Below, one piece after another: positions 35,709 to 47,392 of a stretch of 64,000 nt of DNA. The notes beneath the pieces were generated by a model. The model was not told where the DNA came from. It saw only the letters and a list, made by a program, of their open reading frames with translations, and made no database searches. This DNA comes from Helicoverpa zea. Its lineage: Eukaryota; Arthropoda; Insecta; Lepidoptera; Noctuidae. The stretch covers positions 9,922,501 to 9,986,500 of the forward strand of contig NC_061465.1 of the NCBI RefSeq assembly GCF_022581195.2, written 5' to 3'. Numbering within the stretch: position 1 is the stretch's first letter; every line of letters starts with the position of its first letter. The translations under genes were made by a program, and so were the position numbers.

Positions 35709-36329
35709 CTATTTATTTTCAAGCATATAATTTACATTTTTAAATATTAAATATAAAAATAAAAAACATTTAAAAATATAAAAAATAGGTTGCCACCGAT
35801 ATCGGGCACAGGGTCCAAGGTACCGGTGGTTAGGGTCCCAGAGACAGAAACCCACAATACGTGCCGTATCAAGGAGTACTGCCTTCTGAATCAGTCCCTT
35901 GATCCAGCCGCCCAACGAGAGCCTCCTGAGGTGTTCGTCGAGGCTCTTGGCTATTAAACCATTGGCCGTAACGACAATCGGCACAACAACAGCCGTGTCG
36001 ACACTCCACATGGCGACAACCTCGTGCGCTAAGTCGAGATACTTTATTTGTTTCTCTTTCTCAGCTTTCACAAGGTTCTCGTCATGCGGAACGGCGACAT
36101 CGACTATCATCGCGCGGCGCGCTGATCGATCTATCACCACAATATCAGGCTTATTAGCTACAATAGTCCTGTCAGTGATGATAGATCGATCCCAGTACAA
36201 CGTGATATGGTCCTTTTCGAGAACTGGGTCGGGCGCATACTTGTAGTACGGTACCTCAAGGTCTACAAGGTTGTATTGCAGAGCAAGCTGCTGGTGGATA
36301 ATCTTGGCCACTTGGTTATGTCTGTGCAA
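35709..36329 (-). pseudogene. R2/R4-like LINE C-terminal endonuclease fragment
   Basis: The 206-codon frame carries NKPDIVVIDRSARRAMIVDV at residues 59-78 and KYLDLAHEV at 97-105. This is the pattern of the restriction-like (PD-D/E-x-K) endonuclease at the C-terminus of R2/R4/Dong-type LINE proteins. The 5' part, including reverse transcriptase, is cut off at 36329. Near the 3' end the frame shifts: in another frame the text reads FLSLGP followed by a stop at 35830-35832, which looks like the ancestral terminus, so the last ~50 residues of the open frame are spurious. This is a dead copy. Confidence 0.75.
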
Positions 36330-37207
36330 ATATGTTGAATATTTTATTATTATATTAAGTGAGAACTTCTATTTTATAAACCGGCCTTAAAAATGGGTTG
36401 TGTAAGTTTGACCGCTATGTCCGTCCGTCTGTCTGCGAGTTCTTATGTTGCAACGTAGCTCTTAAACGGATAAACTAATTGGACGCGGGTTTTATAAGGC
36501 AATTGACTAAAAAAACATATATTCTGCAAATCAATAGAAAACTTTGTTGTTTTTCTAATCGATCACTAGAGACAACTCCAATTTACTAAGTCTCAAAAGA
36601 AATGCCGAAACAAAGTGAGATAGAATCTAGGCCAAAGTTGGGAAGTCGGAAATTACAGAGAGGAAATCAAATATTAATTAAAATGGCTTGGATGTAATAA
36701 CCACTATAACTATAAAATAAAACTCTTATTTAATTCTTACAAAATGAACTTTGGAAGTACTTGCTGCATCTGGATAAAAAATAGCATTATTTACTCCTTC
36801 TTACATGAGCTATCTGCCAGTAAAAGTACCGTTGAAATGCGTCTTCGCATTTCAGAGATGAGCCGGGAGAATCTGACAGAAAAAACCCACTAAGGCGGTT
36901 ATTTTCATATCATAAACAGACACGACAATAAATATTTATTTGTATGTAAAGATAGATAGTTAATATGTTTTTACAGACATTTCGCAATATCGAGGAAATG
37001 TAGCAAACAATATGTTTCCATCTATCTGAAACTAAACTGACATTAAGCTCCTATTCACGCCGCTTTGCGACGAGTAAGTATATTGTGGAAAATGTATTAC
37101 CTAAATATTTCCCACTTCGCACATATTCTGTTAAATATTAGCTGTATTAGAATCTTGTATGGCACAATAGGGGCTTAGGAATTTAGTATTATTTTACTTT
37201 TTTTTGG
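36330..37207. other. Unique DNA with Helitron-like traces
   Basis: 36372-36500 includes TTGACCGCTATGTCCGTCCG and GGACGCGGGTTTTATAAGGC, typical of a decayed moth repeat. No coding evidence was found. Confidence 0.35.
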
Positions 37208-37375
37208 TCACAATTTTTTTTTTGTGGAAAATTCAGCAAAATTACCCTTCCCACTGTGGGTGCAGCGTGAGGGAGTGTCAGACTCTTACTGACTAAAACC
37301 CATCATGTTCCTTCTGGGGCCCTTTCCATACCAAGATCGCGATAACTCTTTCGAACAATCCCCTCGATTCCTGGC
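37208..37375 (-). repeat. R1-clade LINE 3' end, diverged copy 4
   Basis: It keeps AGTGTCAGACTCTTACTGAC and CTCTTTCGAACAATC, but many positions differ from the other copies and no duplication is visible. It is the oldest copy. Confidence 0.75.
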
Positions 37376-39227
37376 TTAGCAATTGCCGCAGGCACGTGTT
37401 TACATATAAACAGATTTTGTTAAATTTTATCGAAGTTAGCGCAGAAGTTACACAAATATACTTACATTTTGTAGCAACTTATGCTAATGTATTAATATAC
37501 TGTCTAAAGAGCTGTGAAATTCTTTGTCAGACATACTTAACATCTTTCTTCCCACTTTGAACACGCGTGTTATTGGTTATTTAAGCAAAACTGAGCACTC
37601 TGAAAGGCATCCTTGTTTGCACACTATAAAGGAAATAACTGAAACGTAGGAATATTTTGAACGCGCCTGAAACCCTTGGCGTATTTCCTTAGATTATTCA
37701 ACCAACTGGAGCTGCCGTGATCACAAATCTTTATGCAAAAAAGTCTGGATATGAACGCATGGAGACCAAGGTAACACAAAAAATAATTAGTGAGAGATCA
37801 TGCGTTTTTGATCCTATTGTTTTTGACCCAAGAAAATTACAAAATTTACAAACACAAGTATAGACTGTAAACACATGTATGAGTGGCGTTTTCGTAACTT
37901 TGGTAGAAGGGGAGGCACGGCCATGCTTCTCAAGTTGGTTTTATAATCCGAGCGCATTTCCGAATATCTACTTTCTATTGTTATTTATGGATAAAACGTT
38001 CCCCTTTTGTTTGTTTTGTGTATAAATAGGGGGAAAATAAGCTGGTGTTCTGACCTTCTTACGAAGGGAAATATTGTAGTAGTCATTACTGTGATACGTG
38101 TATTTACTTTACCCTTGCAATATTGTTAAAAGAATATTTAGAAAACCGAAGTTTTTAGATAAATATATTAAGGATATACGCAATATTTGTAGAAGTGTGA
38201 TGTGATGTGTATACATTAGTAGAAGCTCCCACGGTTCCGCATCCTTGTTCAAAAGGGAATTGTTTCGTACAAAAGGGAAATATATTCCATGTTACGTGAG
38301 ATGCCATGAGTATCGTCAAAACCGGTCCACAAATTTCAGAGGTTAGCCGGAAAATATAAACAGACATATTGTACAAAAAATATGCACAATGCACTCAATA
38401 TCTTTTAATACAGCGTTTATTTTAACATACAAACAGACACTACTATATATATTATTTATTTGTAGAGATACTCCTAATGACATCAGACTGTTATCAGCAA
38501 CAACCCTGTAAGTAGCAAAATATCGGAACATGTTTCCTTTGCGAGCCGTTATCCAGTGCTCCTCGATATAACATATCACAAAAGACCATTGAGAACAAAA
38601 CGACTAGCGGAGGTACCATAACGAGAAATCTTCTAACATGACTGTTTTCGCCCTTATTAACCCTCTGTGTCTGTCTTTGTCTCCCTTTGGTCAGATGTTG
38701 GGGCATGATTAGGCCAGTTGTCCCCAAGAAAAACTACTGGGAGTAAAGTGACTTACTGAGATTAATTCGGGGTAACATAAAGCAGCTAAACTTATACACC
38801 CCATTATTTACATAATTGGTTAATGCAATAGAAAATTTCGCATTTAAAGAAGACGCCTTCTTTGAACCCGTATTTATTTTGTAATACCAAGAATCATTGA
38901 CAGGGATCTCAAACAACCCGAGCGCCTCGTTAGTTCACTCGTAACTGATCGTTTTTGGTCATGCCCATCGTATGAAGTTGACCTAGAAGAAGACGCCTGA
39001 CCTACCCGCATTATGGGATCTCTGTTCATCTTCCCTTACTCCGTGCTAACTGACATCAAACACGAGGTTATTATTGTTACTTACCTGATCTTTGTTGCTA
39101 AGAGAATTTAACCCGCATACCTCAAGTTGGTAACTTTACTGGGTTATAATATTATTGTTGTTTTCGTGACTTTGTCTGTAAATTGGGTCATGGTAATGTG
39201 TAAACTGGATTGAAGTATTTCAGGTGT
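37376..39227. other. Unique DNA
   Basis: Several overlapping minus-strand frames of 60-79 codons lie at 38155-38916, with no motifs. A TATAAATAG sequence at 38021 could be a promoter on the plus strand, but no exon-like sequence follows. Confidence 0.35.
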
Positions 39228-39235
39228 TGTTGAGG

Positions 39236-39325
39236 TGTGGTTGAGAAGCCGAAAATCGATCTCAGTGGCGTGCACTTGGAGAGGCCTAAGTCCAGCAGTG
39301 GACTGCGCTAGGCTGATGATGATGA
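39236..39325 (+). repeat. RTE-like LINE a, 3' end, 90 bp
   Basis: It encodes the terminal AENRSQWRALGEA block, but the next codon is TAA where the family has a Tyr codon; the VQQWT text follows. The tail is (GAT)n. The direct repeats TGTTGAGG are at 39228-39235 and 39326-39333. Confidence 0.8.
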
Positions 39326-39333
39326 TGTTGAGG

Positions 39334-42300
39334 CTTTGAAACGTGTCTTAACATCTGTCGAAGTTAGTTCAGTATTTAATTAAATGGAGAAAAACTGCGA
39401 AGGCAATGCTAAATGGCGTTAATAAAACTTTTCATTAACCTATTCTTTGTTTTCAGACTACAGTTTGTGGACAAATGCCTCATAATAATAAACTTCAACT
39501 ACTATGCGCAAGCAAAACGAACAATTTCTTGTTTACGAGTATACCCGCTATAAACTAACCAGACGTCATTAAGTCCTACTGATTAAATCTAGATTTTCCT
39601 ATCAAATGGTTTACAACCTACAATTTATCCCAAACATCTTAGGGTTCATTTAACCTAGAAGTGCAAATATTTATTCGATATCTGAGTAACATTTGCAACT
39701 GCTTACATTTTAAGCAATCACAGAAAATACAGGTAAAATGCTGCTTAGGTAATAGCGCTTTCAAACCAGGGTATTTTTGGTCAGTCGGTCGCTTTTGTCG
39801 CGCGTAGCAAACCCGAGCACGACACATTCCGAGCTACAAAAATCTGTCGCTCGGCTTTAAACGTCATCTTTTGCATAGGTAGTTGTTAATTTTTTGCTAT
39901 CACATGTTACACCGATTTCGCTGTTAAAACCGAATGAAAAGGCCGCTAGTGTGCACGCGCTGTGAAACCTACACTTTCTCAATCAGCAGTCCTTAGTTAG
40001 TTTGGTATAAGCACACCCTCAACAGGATAACAGTCTGGTCGACCCAACTATGTTCCACTTAATAGTTGGTAGTTACGTTAACTTGAACTTCTAGAACGTT
40101 CGGTAAGACTAGAACATTTGTAGTAACGTCTGTTTAACGAGAGTCATTTGTTTTATCGCCCTGAGATACTTTTAGTTGCAGGCCTTTTAGGCGTAAAACT
40201 GTTACTTAGCTAAGCTTACAAAGTTGCGAAAAATCGTTGGTTGTAAAAATAAAATTGTAGAAGAGTTAATAGATACATATTTTTCCATGTTTATGAAAAA
40301 ATAATACACTTAAAGAAAGAAAAAAGTAGTCATCCGTCTTTTTTCACTTAATTTTATTGTTTGCAGTAGCAGCCCTTTTACTTAGTAGATCCCACTATAA
40401 TATCCAATATAAATCATTTTAAAAGTAAATGAATAAAGATAACTTTTAATGATCACATGATGTGTTCTAGAGCTTAAGATAAGCTATCACACACAGACTA
40501 TGTCTATAAACTTAGTTAAAAAGTTATTGTATAGTACATTAAATTAATTGCTTCATAAAATGTTTAGAAATTACTAAAGCAACTTTTCTAAAGAAAATAA
40601 AACTTTCCATATAAAACATTAGTAATCTCTCGAAAACTATGGACCAATGAACTCGTCACAATTAACCTTAAAATTTTCATTTAAAACAAAAACTTCGCTA
40701 TTTAACAAGTACCACAGACCTTTTAGATTTTAATTACAAAATCCACTCGGCTGCCAAAAAAAAACTTCAAAACGCAATATCCTATGGCGATCAATAAAAG
40801 CATTCACTCGTATGAAAAAAGTACCTATCATTTAATTAAAATTCTTTGTTACCAACTACAAAAGGGTACTTTTTTCTGTTAAGAAGTGTAAATTATGTCT
40901 AAAGAACCGAAAGCCTAAAATTACTCTTTTGGTGCTGAAGAACTTAATAGTTTTAAAAGTACCCACAAAGGAGCCACAAATTGCTGATGAATTCTGCTGC
41001 TACTTATTTTTTTTTTTGTGATTTTCAATTTCAAAACACAAGCGTACAACACAAAATATTAAAGTGCATTTTTAGGGTTCTGTCCCTCAAGAAGCTACAA
41101 TAAGCTAATAAGAATGGATTAAGTTTTTTATATTTTTTATTTATTAGCATTACCTATAAATAGTCTATTGGGATTCCCCCATCAGTCCCAATTGGCTTCA
41201 TTGTCATCGAATAGGTACTTTTAAATTGCTTTTTTCAACAATCTTGTAGTTTTTTTTTGTATTAGGGCGTTATGGGTAAGTTAGGTTAAGGGATTATCGC
41301 CGTCATATTTAAGAAGGGCTGATGACGGGACGAGGGGATATCTCGTTTTGACTTGATTAGTCAAAAAAAGAAGCAATTTTTTACCTTACCTACTTTTTCA
41401 ACTGTTCCTCTTTTCCAAGCTTGCAAGACGATGTGCTTTCTTTAACATTATCCATGAGTCGAACTTTTTGCTACAAAGCAGCCCATGGCAACGAATTTCT
41501 GTGGGGATTTAAAAAAGTATTTATTCCGTGCTGATCTGCCCAAAATTACGTCACGTGCTGTAAAATTACCCATCGCCCGGGGACATTGCGTGTCTATAGC
41601 CGTCATTAAACCTTATCTAGAAATTTTAAAAGCGATTTTTCCATAATATCGAATCGTAAAACGTGACTAACACAATCTTTTTGGTGATATCCAAATTGCA
41701 TTTGTCAATACTGGCCATATTTATAAATGGTATTCTAAATTCAAACCCTAATGTAAAGGGGGCAAATAAGCTTTGGATTCTAAATTCAAAAATTATATTA
41801 GATACGCACGTCGTTTAAAAAACAATCTATTTTCCAAACACGTACTATACAAAATTTTTTTTAATGCCTTTTATGTTTTTTTTCATTAGCTTTTTTCATT
41901 AGGGGCAACATATGATTATATATTAGAAACGTTTTCAGTCGTTGTTTTCAGTTGTTTTATAACACCAAAATTAAATTATTTAGATAAGTACCTTTAAGTT
42001 TTGACAACAATGATCCAGAAATAATATTTTAAAAATTAAAAGCCCACGAAGAAATATTTTGTGTCATTATGACTAACATCCAAATAAATTAAATTTTGAA
42101 TCAAAACGCTTTTCAAAATCAAAGATTTAAAGATAAAATGCTGTGTGAACACCAAAAAATAAACCAGTTACAATATTATTTGAATACTCACAAATCACGA
42201 TAAAAACTCAGTTGATTGAAACTCATCAGGTTACAGATAAATTAGTGCTTAATATTTTAACCCCTCTGCTCGACAAGATTTTGACATATGACTTTACCGT

Positions 42301-43104
42301 TGATTCGGCGGGATATTTTGAATCGCGACATGGAAGTCAAAAATTTGTACTAACTTTCAACACATGAATTCTAAGTCCGTAATGCCTGATCAGAAGTATT
42401 TTAACTATAACTTTAGAGCTCACTTATTTCAGAAAAAGATAATAATTACGGTGTTTTTAAGTCTATCGAAAAGTTAGGCATTTCAAATTTGGTGAAAACT
42501 TACCAATAAGTAATCGCATCACTTTCTCAAACACAACACAAACGTCATATTTATAACATTTTCAATCCGTTGCAATACATTTCGTGCACTTATTTATGTT
42601 CAATAACTAAAAAATCAGCACATAAAATACACAATAAAAATGAACAATTTACAAGATCAGTCAAGTCACAGACAAGTAGAGTTTGGAATGGAGTATTTTT
42701 TTTTTTCAATCAGCGGTGTGCATTCGATACCTAAATCGGAAATTTATTATAAATAATCGAATACCAATTTTATATATACCTATTTTTTAATAGCAACTTA
42801 TTTCAATTTTATTTATTAATTTTAAATTATAGGTTCAATTTGTTTTTGTTGTTAAGAAAAAAGATATTTAAGTTTTTAGCATTAAATTTTTATATGTATT
42901 ATTTATTTTGGTGTTGCGTCATTCGTAATAATTTTTAACTTTAATTGAATTTTTATTACCTATTACGGAATTTTAATTTATTCTTATATTATTTCTCAAC
43001 AATTCTAACATTTTTGTTTCGGCGGAGGGTATGCGGGTGTTCTGAAATATAATGCAATTTGTAACTACCAAAGGTATGTACTTATTTGATGATGAGAAAC
43101 AATA
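39334..43104. other. 3.8-kb AT-rich non-coding region
   Basis: No host open frame above 62 codons was seen. T- and A-tracts are frequent at 40980-41900. On the minus strand a GTAAGT donor at 42498-42503 follows a 150-base AT-rich segment that could be a leader exon, but nothing else supports it. Confidence 0.45.
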
Positions 43105-43122
43105 ATAATAATTGATTGATTT

Positions 43123-43820
43123 GCCCCGCAGGGCATCTGAGGCGGATGACGGGGAGTAGCGACCCCGCGGGGCTATATATCCGAGTGCTCCAGGGAGAGT
43201 ATACTGTCCCCCATCTCCGGCTTGCCGGAGTGAAGCATGACGGGGGAGAGGTCTCCCGCCTCTTGGCTTGCCTTCACCGGCCGGTCAGAGTGGAGTCGCT
43301 AGAGTAGGGTTAGCAGCCCGCTCGGAGGGTAGGTGCCTCGTGGTAAGTGGCGAGTGGGCCGGTGATGCTGGACCCACAGGGAGCGCGTGATCTGCGTTTA
43401 AAGTCCGCCGAGGTATCCTCACCCTTCAGCCGCTCATGTACCTGTTGCCCTCTTGTTGCGATTTAGCGACTGATTCCCGGGGGCCCAGTAAGTGAGTTGG
43501 CGAGTCTCCACCTGCCATTTTTACGTGTATTTATTACATTGTTATCGGCAGGTGCCATAGTTCCCGTAGTTTCCCCATTCCTAGTCCACTAGCATCCCAT
43601 CACAATAGCCCAAGTAGTTTTCATCCATAGTTAGCAATAGTTTAGCACAGAACCGGGCATTGTCCTTGGGTACATTTCTATAGTGTATACAGGGATAATC
43701 GTCGGTTTTGTGTCACCATTTCATTAAAGTTGTCTCAAAAGGGCTTCAGCGTGTTGGCTTCGGCCCCACGTTCGCCTTCCAAAAATCCGGGACTCTGCAG
43801 TCCCGTGGTCGGTTAGAGAC
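43123..43820 (+). mobile_element. GC-rich LINE 3' untranslated fragment, 698 bp
   Basis: A GC-rich block in AT-rich surroundings is flanked by the perfect direct repeat ATAATAATTGATTGATTT (43105-43122 and 43821-43838). The 3' end is GTGGTCGGTTAGAGAC, and the following ATAATAAT may be partly its own tail. The sequence is known to me as the 3' end of a moth non-LTR retrotransposon, but no coding part is present to name the clade. The 63-codon frame 43116-43307 is incidental. Confidence 0.8.
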
Positions 43821-43853
43821 ATAATAATTGATTGATTTTAAAGTCACCAAATA

Positions 43854-44535
43854 TTTTTAACCGAATCCCAAAAAGGAGGTGGTTCTCAATTTGGATGTTT
43901 GTTTTTGGTCGAAAGGGTATATTCCCCATATTTGTTATTAGGTCCAGGATCTGATGATGGAAACCTTGAGAAATCGAGGGCAGCTCTCGAAAATTGTAAG
44001 CATAGATAAGGTTATAACTTGACACTCAGATGTATATCTGATAACACTATGAGACAGTAAAGGTTTGGAGCTGACCTGATGATGGAGACCAGAGAAGGTC
44101 GAGGGTACTCGACAACCGTACTTCTCTCGTCTCCATCTCCTTCACTGTTGCAGAGGCCTCGTAAATACGAATAATATAAGCACAAACACGAGAAAGTTTA
44201 AATATTCAGTTGTCGAGTTCCCTCGACCTTCACTGGTCTCCATCATCAGGTCAGCTCAAAGCCTTCACTGTTGAATAGTGCTACCAGGCAAACACCTGAG
44301 TGATAAGATTTCAACCTATGTATTTCTGCAACTTTCGAAAGTCGCCCTCGATTTCTCAAGGTTCCATCATCAGATCCTGACCTAATGATAATGGGACCAC
44401 CTCGGAAGTACACGCTATCAAACAAAAAAAGAATCATCAAAATCGATAAATAAATGGCTGAGTAATCGCGTAACAAACATACAAAAAAAAACGGTCGAAT
44501 TGAGAACCTCCGCTTTTTGGGAAGTCGGTTAAAAA
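43854..44535. mobile_element. Complete foldback element, 682 bp
   Basis: The termini TTTTTAACCGAATCCCAAAA and CTTTTTGGGAAGTCGGTTAA are inverted copies. The arms include the 123-bp-unit text (CTGATGATGGAGACCAGAGA on the left, CTGGTCTCCATCATCAG on the right). It lacks the long hairpins seen at 5.5, 6.0 and 8.5 kb, so hairpins are an optional module of this family. It sits 15 bases after the LINE fragment's duplication. Confidence 0.75.
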
Positions 44536-45280
44536 TAAGTCGGCGGCGGCCATCTTTCCATCTTGGACCAGCTTTCGATGAACAGCGAACTATTTACCCC
44601 TTCAAACAATAAAATCGTCATAAAATTTTGCGATAACTACACCTAACTACGGCTCTCGTCAAATAGCTTTGCCGCTCAGTTAAAAAGTTGGAAATAACGA
44701 ATCGCCATTAAGTTTGGCAGATCTACAGGAATCCTGCACATAAAACACCCGAAGAATAAGTCTTCATTTGCCGTCTTCAGAAACCCTAAAAACCGAAGAT
44801 TTTTTTTATTCCGGCTACAACGTATTTTCTACCACTGATTTTCTAGCATTTTTTTCAAAATAAATTAAGTCATTTTACTTTTCCTAATTTATTTTCAGAT
44901 TATGGTAAGTATACAAAAGTGCAATTTAGTAATATTATAATATCAAATAATATAAAATTATTAAATCGATTCTTTATTTTAACGAATCGGATCATTCGAT
45001 GCAAAACTTCTATCACCGTCGCCATCTTGTCTATGCGTCTTCAAATTTAAAAAAAACAACTAATGTAAACAAACATGGCGAGTTCGATCAGAATTCCCGG
45101 TAATTACGATTGGATTTTAAAAAGGTATATTTCTAACGGGATGCTAAATATGAAAGGTTTGAATGCGTAATAATAATTTAAATTTATTTAGTTATTTTAT
45201 TTAGTACTCACAAATGTGGTTTGATTGGAAAGAAAATAAATATGAGCGTAAATAATTAGGAAAGTGTATGACTGATTCGC
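44536..45280. other. Upstream flank of the opsin-like exon
   Basis: It is mostly AT-rich. A short sequence at 44881-44910 has a 3' splice consensus (TTTATTTTCAG), six bases (ATTATG) and a perfect donor GTAAGT. This could be a microexon or recursive-splicing site; see findings. Confidence 0.35.
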
Positions 45281-45345
45281 AGACCCCAATTGGGGTCTAA
45301 ACCGAGCTTACGGTGACATTGATGTTCAGACCCCGATTGGGGTCC
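45281..45345. promoter_or_regulatory. Pair of 18-bp palindromes upstream of the opsin-like exon
   Basis: AGACCCCAATTGGGGTCT (45281-45298) is a perfect palindrome. AGACCCCGATTGGGGTCC (45328-45345) is the same site with two changes. The centre-to-centre distance is 47 bp. They lie about 120 bases before the 3' splice site of the leader. Palindromic dyads like this may bind a dimeric factor or may be ends of a decayed element. Confidence 0.4.
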
Positions 45346-45462
45346 GCTACGGATTTGACGGTTAAAAACTATCTTTGACACATCCTCTGATCTTTCTTAG
45401 GCCCACCAAAATTAATTCTTTTTTTTAATCTGTGTCTAAATATAACCTTCTTTCAATTTCAG

Positions 45463-45550
45463 GTAGAAAACCGGCCAGTTAGAAAAACGATGTGTTTAAA
45501 AAGTGAAGTGTTGAGTGTTCTAGAATATCGTTTGTGAAGTGTGAGTGACC
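45463..45550 (+). other. 5' leader segment of the opsin-like gene
   Basis: A pyrimidine tract and AG at 45450-45462 (CTTTCAATTTCAG) form a good 3' splice site, so the leader exon probably begins at 45463. It contains a 15-codon upstream open frame (ATG 45490 to TGA 45535-45537) that ends 13 bases before the main ATG. Short upstream frames can reduce translation of the main frame. The leader could also extend upstream if the splice site is not used. Confidence 0.55.
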
Positions 45551-45727
45551 ATGACGTCATATCCGGAGCATTTCAACGATACCGTGGTGAAGGTGGTGGA
45601 TGAAGGGTTTCCACTCCTCATGCCGAGGTGGGGGTATGTGGTCTCCGCATTTGTGCTGTTCCTCATTGGATTTTTTGGGTTCTTCCTGAATCTGATGGTT
45701 ATATTACTCATGTTTAAGGATCGACAG
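45551..45727 (+). CDS. First coding exon of an opsin-like class A GPCR (partial gene)
   Basis: The exon encodes 59 residues and ends in phase 0 at CAG|GTGAGC, a good donor. Residues 9-11 (NDT) are an N-glycosylation site in the extracellular tail. Residues 28-54 form transmembrane helix 1, and N47 in GFFGFFLNLMVILLM fits the conserved Asn 1.50. The following FKDRQ matches the first cytoplasmic loop of opsins, where the family continues with a Leu and a TP-N motif. The text around MPRWGYV...FFGFFLNL is most like insect cerebral (ciliary-type, pteropsin-like) opsins, light-sensing receptors outside the main retina. ATG 45551 was chosen for its A at -3; a GTG six bases upstream is in frame but is not a normal start. 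Later exons, including the retinal-binding Lys, were not found in the window, so another class A receptor remains possible. Confidence 0.65.
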
Positions 45728-47392
45728 GTGAGCAAACTTGTTTTATTTATTTTATTTGTGGAACCAAAGTAGTGTTAATTTTTGTGATTGTTACTTAAGT
45801 ATCGGGTGATGTTATTTTATTTATTTATGTTAGGAAACTTGGAGTTATATGAACTTGATAATCAAATACGCAAAATTTAATAATCAAATTCAAAAGAAAA
45901 AAACGAGTCCATTGTAAGTGAAAGAATCAGATATTCAGCACACAAAAAACTTGCACAAAAGGGGATAAGTTCACAAATAAACTTATATTCAAACCATAAA
46001 CTATGTACAATCTCGAAGAAAACTCTGACCTTTTCCATCTTAGTGACACTTTCAGTGTTACCATAATAAGTTGGCAAATAGCCCGAATCGATCTACCAGA
46101 TGTGGCTGTAAATATTTAACAGCTGCGATTTAGATCATACTGGTTACCAATATTTATAATGTATGTAGTGTTAGCTACGAATTATATATTAGGTAGGTAT
46201 ATATTGTATAGTGAAATGGGTATACATTAGGTATACATGGTATGTAACTCCCATACATTTACCCTGGTAAATGGGAAAATAAAGTTGGTGACTTTTTTGA
46301 AATGCGAAGATACGTTTAATGTTGGCTATCTTTTTGTTGTTCAATATTAAAATTAATTTAGTTTATTGGTCTAATCGTTATGTCGTGTTTGCACACATTT
46401 TTTTCACTTTTGAGTTAAAAGGATATGAGGAATTATACATAATATTTGCCCAAAGAAACTATAGTTACAACAACGTATTTTTATTATTGTTATGGGAAAC
46501 AAATTAATTGCGTGAGGTTATTCAATTGCTATAGAAGCAAACTATCATTATTATGTTTTGTGGCATTTCTGATAATTTTATGTCAACGAGCTAACTTTGC
46601 ATCGCATCAAACACTTCTTGGTAGAAAGTGGAAGACAAAAGCGCAACCTCCCTGGCTTCCCTTTGCAGCTGGGTAAGGAATCTGTAAGGAATTCCAATTT
46701 TGAGGAAGCAACTATTTACCGTCATCTTTGTAGACTAGTCACTGTATTATGTCGAATTCTTTATAATGTCACTCATTTTGTATCGCTGTAATTTTGTTTA
46801 ATAGGAAAAAACAAGACTTGTTAGGCTATCGTTATCATAATTTCAGAGACTTTATATTTAATTATGAGTATAATTAGGTATAGCTTCTTTAGTTCTCAAG
46901 CAGTTCAACTTTAAAACTCAACTTTCCTTTGTTTCTAGTCATTATAAAATACCTTCTTATACATGTGATGGACGTCACTAATTTTATCTTTATAAAAATG
47001 AAACATAATGATTATTTAAAACAAATAAAAAGGCCTGTCTGTCCCCCATTTTCTTATCAATACCCCGATTCAAACTGAGTACCCGATTGGCTGTCACCAA
47101 CAGATAACGCCGTTGACATTTAAGTCGCGATACCAATACTGAGGAATGAGATATTGTTCCATTCAGAGAAACCTGTGACTGACAACCATTGTTACTGTAA
47201 TTAATTCTCCTGGAGAAGCTACGGAGAATAAAGTGCTGCATTCACTGCACTGGCAATAAAATACGAGTAGGTATCCTATCTGCGCTGTCACACGAGTAGA
47301 TTTTCTGGAAGCTATTGACGACTATGTAGCTGTGTCGCGCGAGAATTCTTGGTATCGCTACGCACGACAAAAAATGTGCTTATGTAGAGTTA
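45728..47392 (+). other. Start of the opsin-like gene's next intron
   Basis: It begins GTGAGCAAAC. No second coding exon with a TM2-like sequence was recognised here or further downstream by eye; a short exon could have been missed. The frames at 46319-46791 overlap one another and have no domain. The stretch 47040-47100 includes CCCGATTGGCTGTCACC, related to the motif array that follows. Confidence 0.45.

Noticed and set aside
38021..38060. TATAAATAG promoter-like sequence
   Set aside because: No initiator or exon-like sequence follows, and the motif is common in AT-rich DNA.
42504..42700. Minus-strand leader exon ending in GTAAGT
   Set aside because: Only a donor site supports it; there is no promoter signal and no downstream coding exon on that strand.
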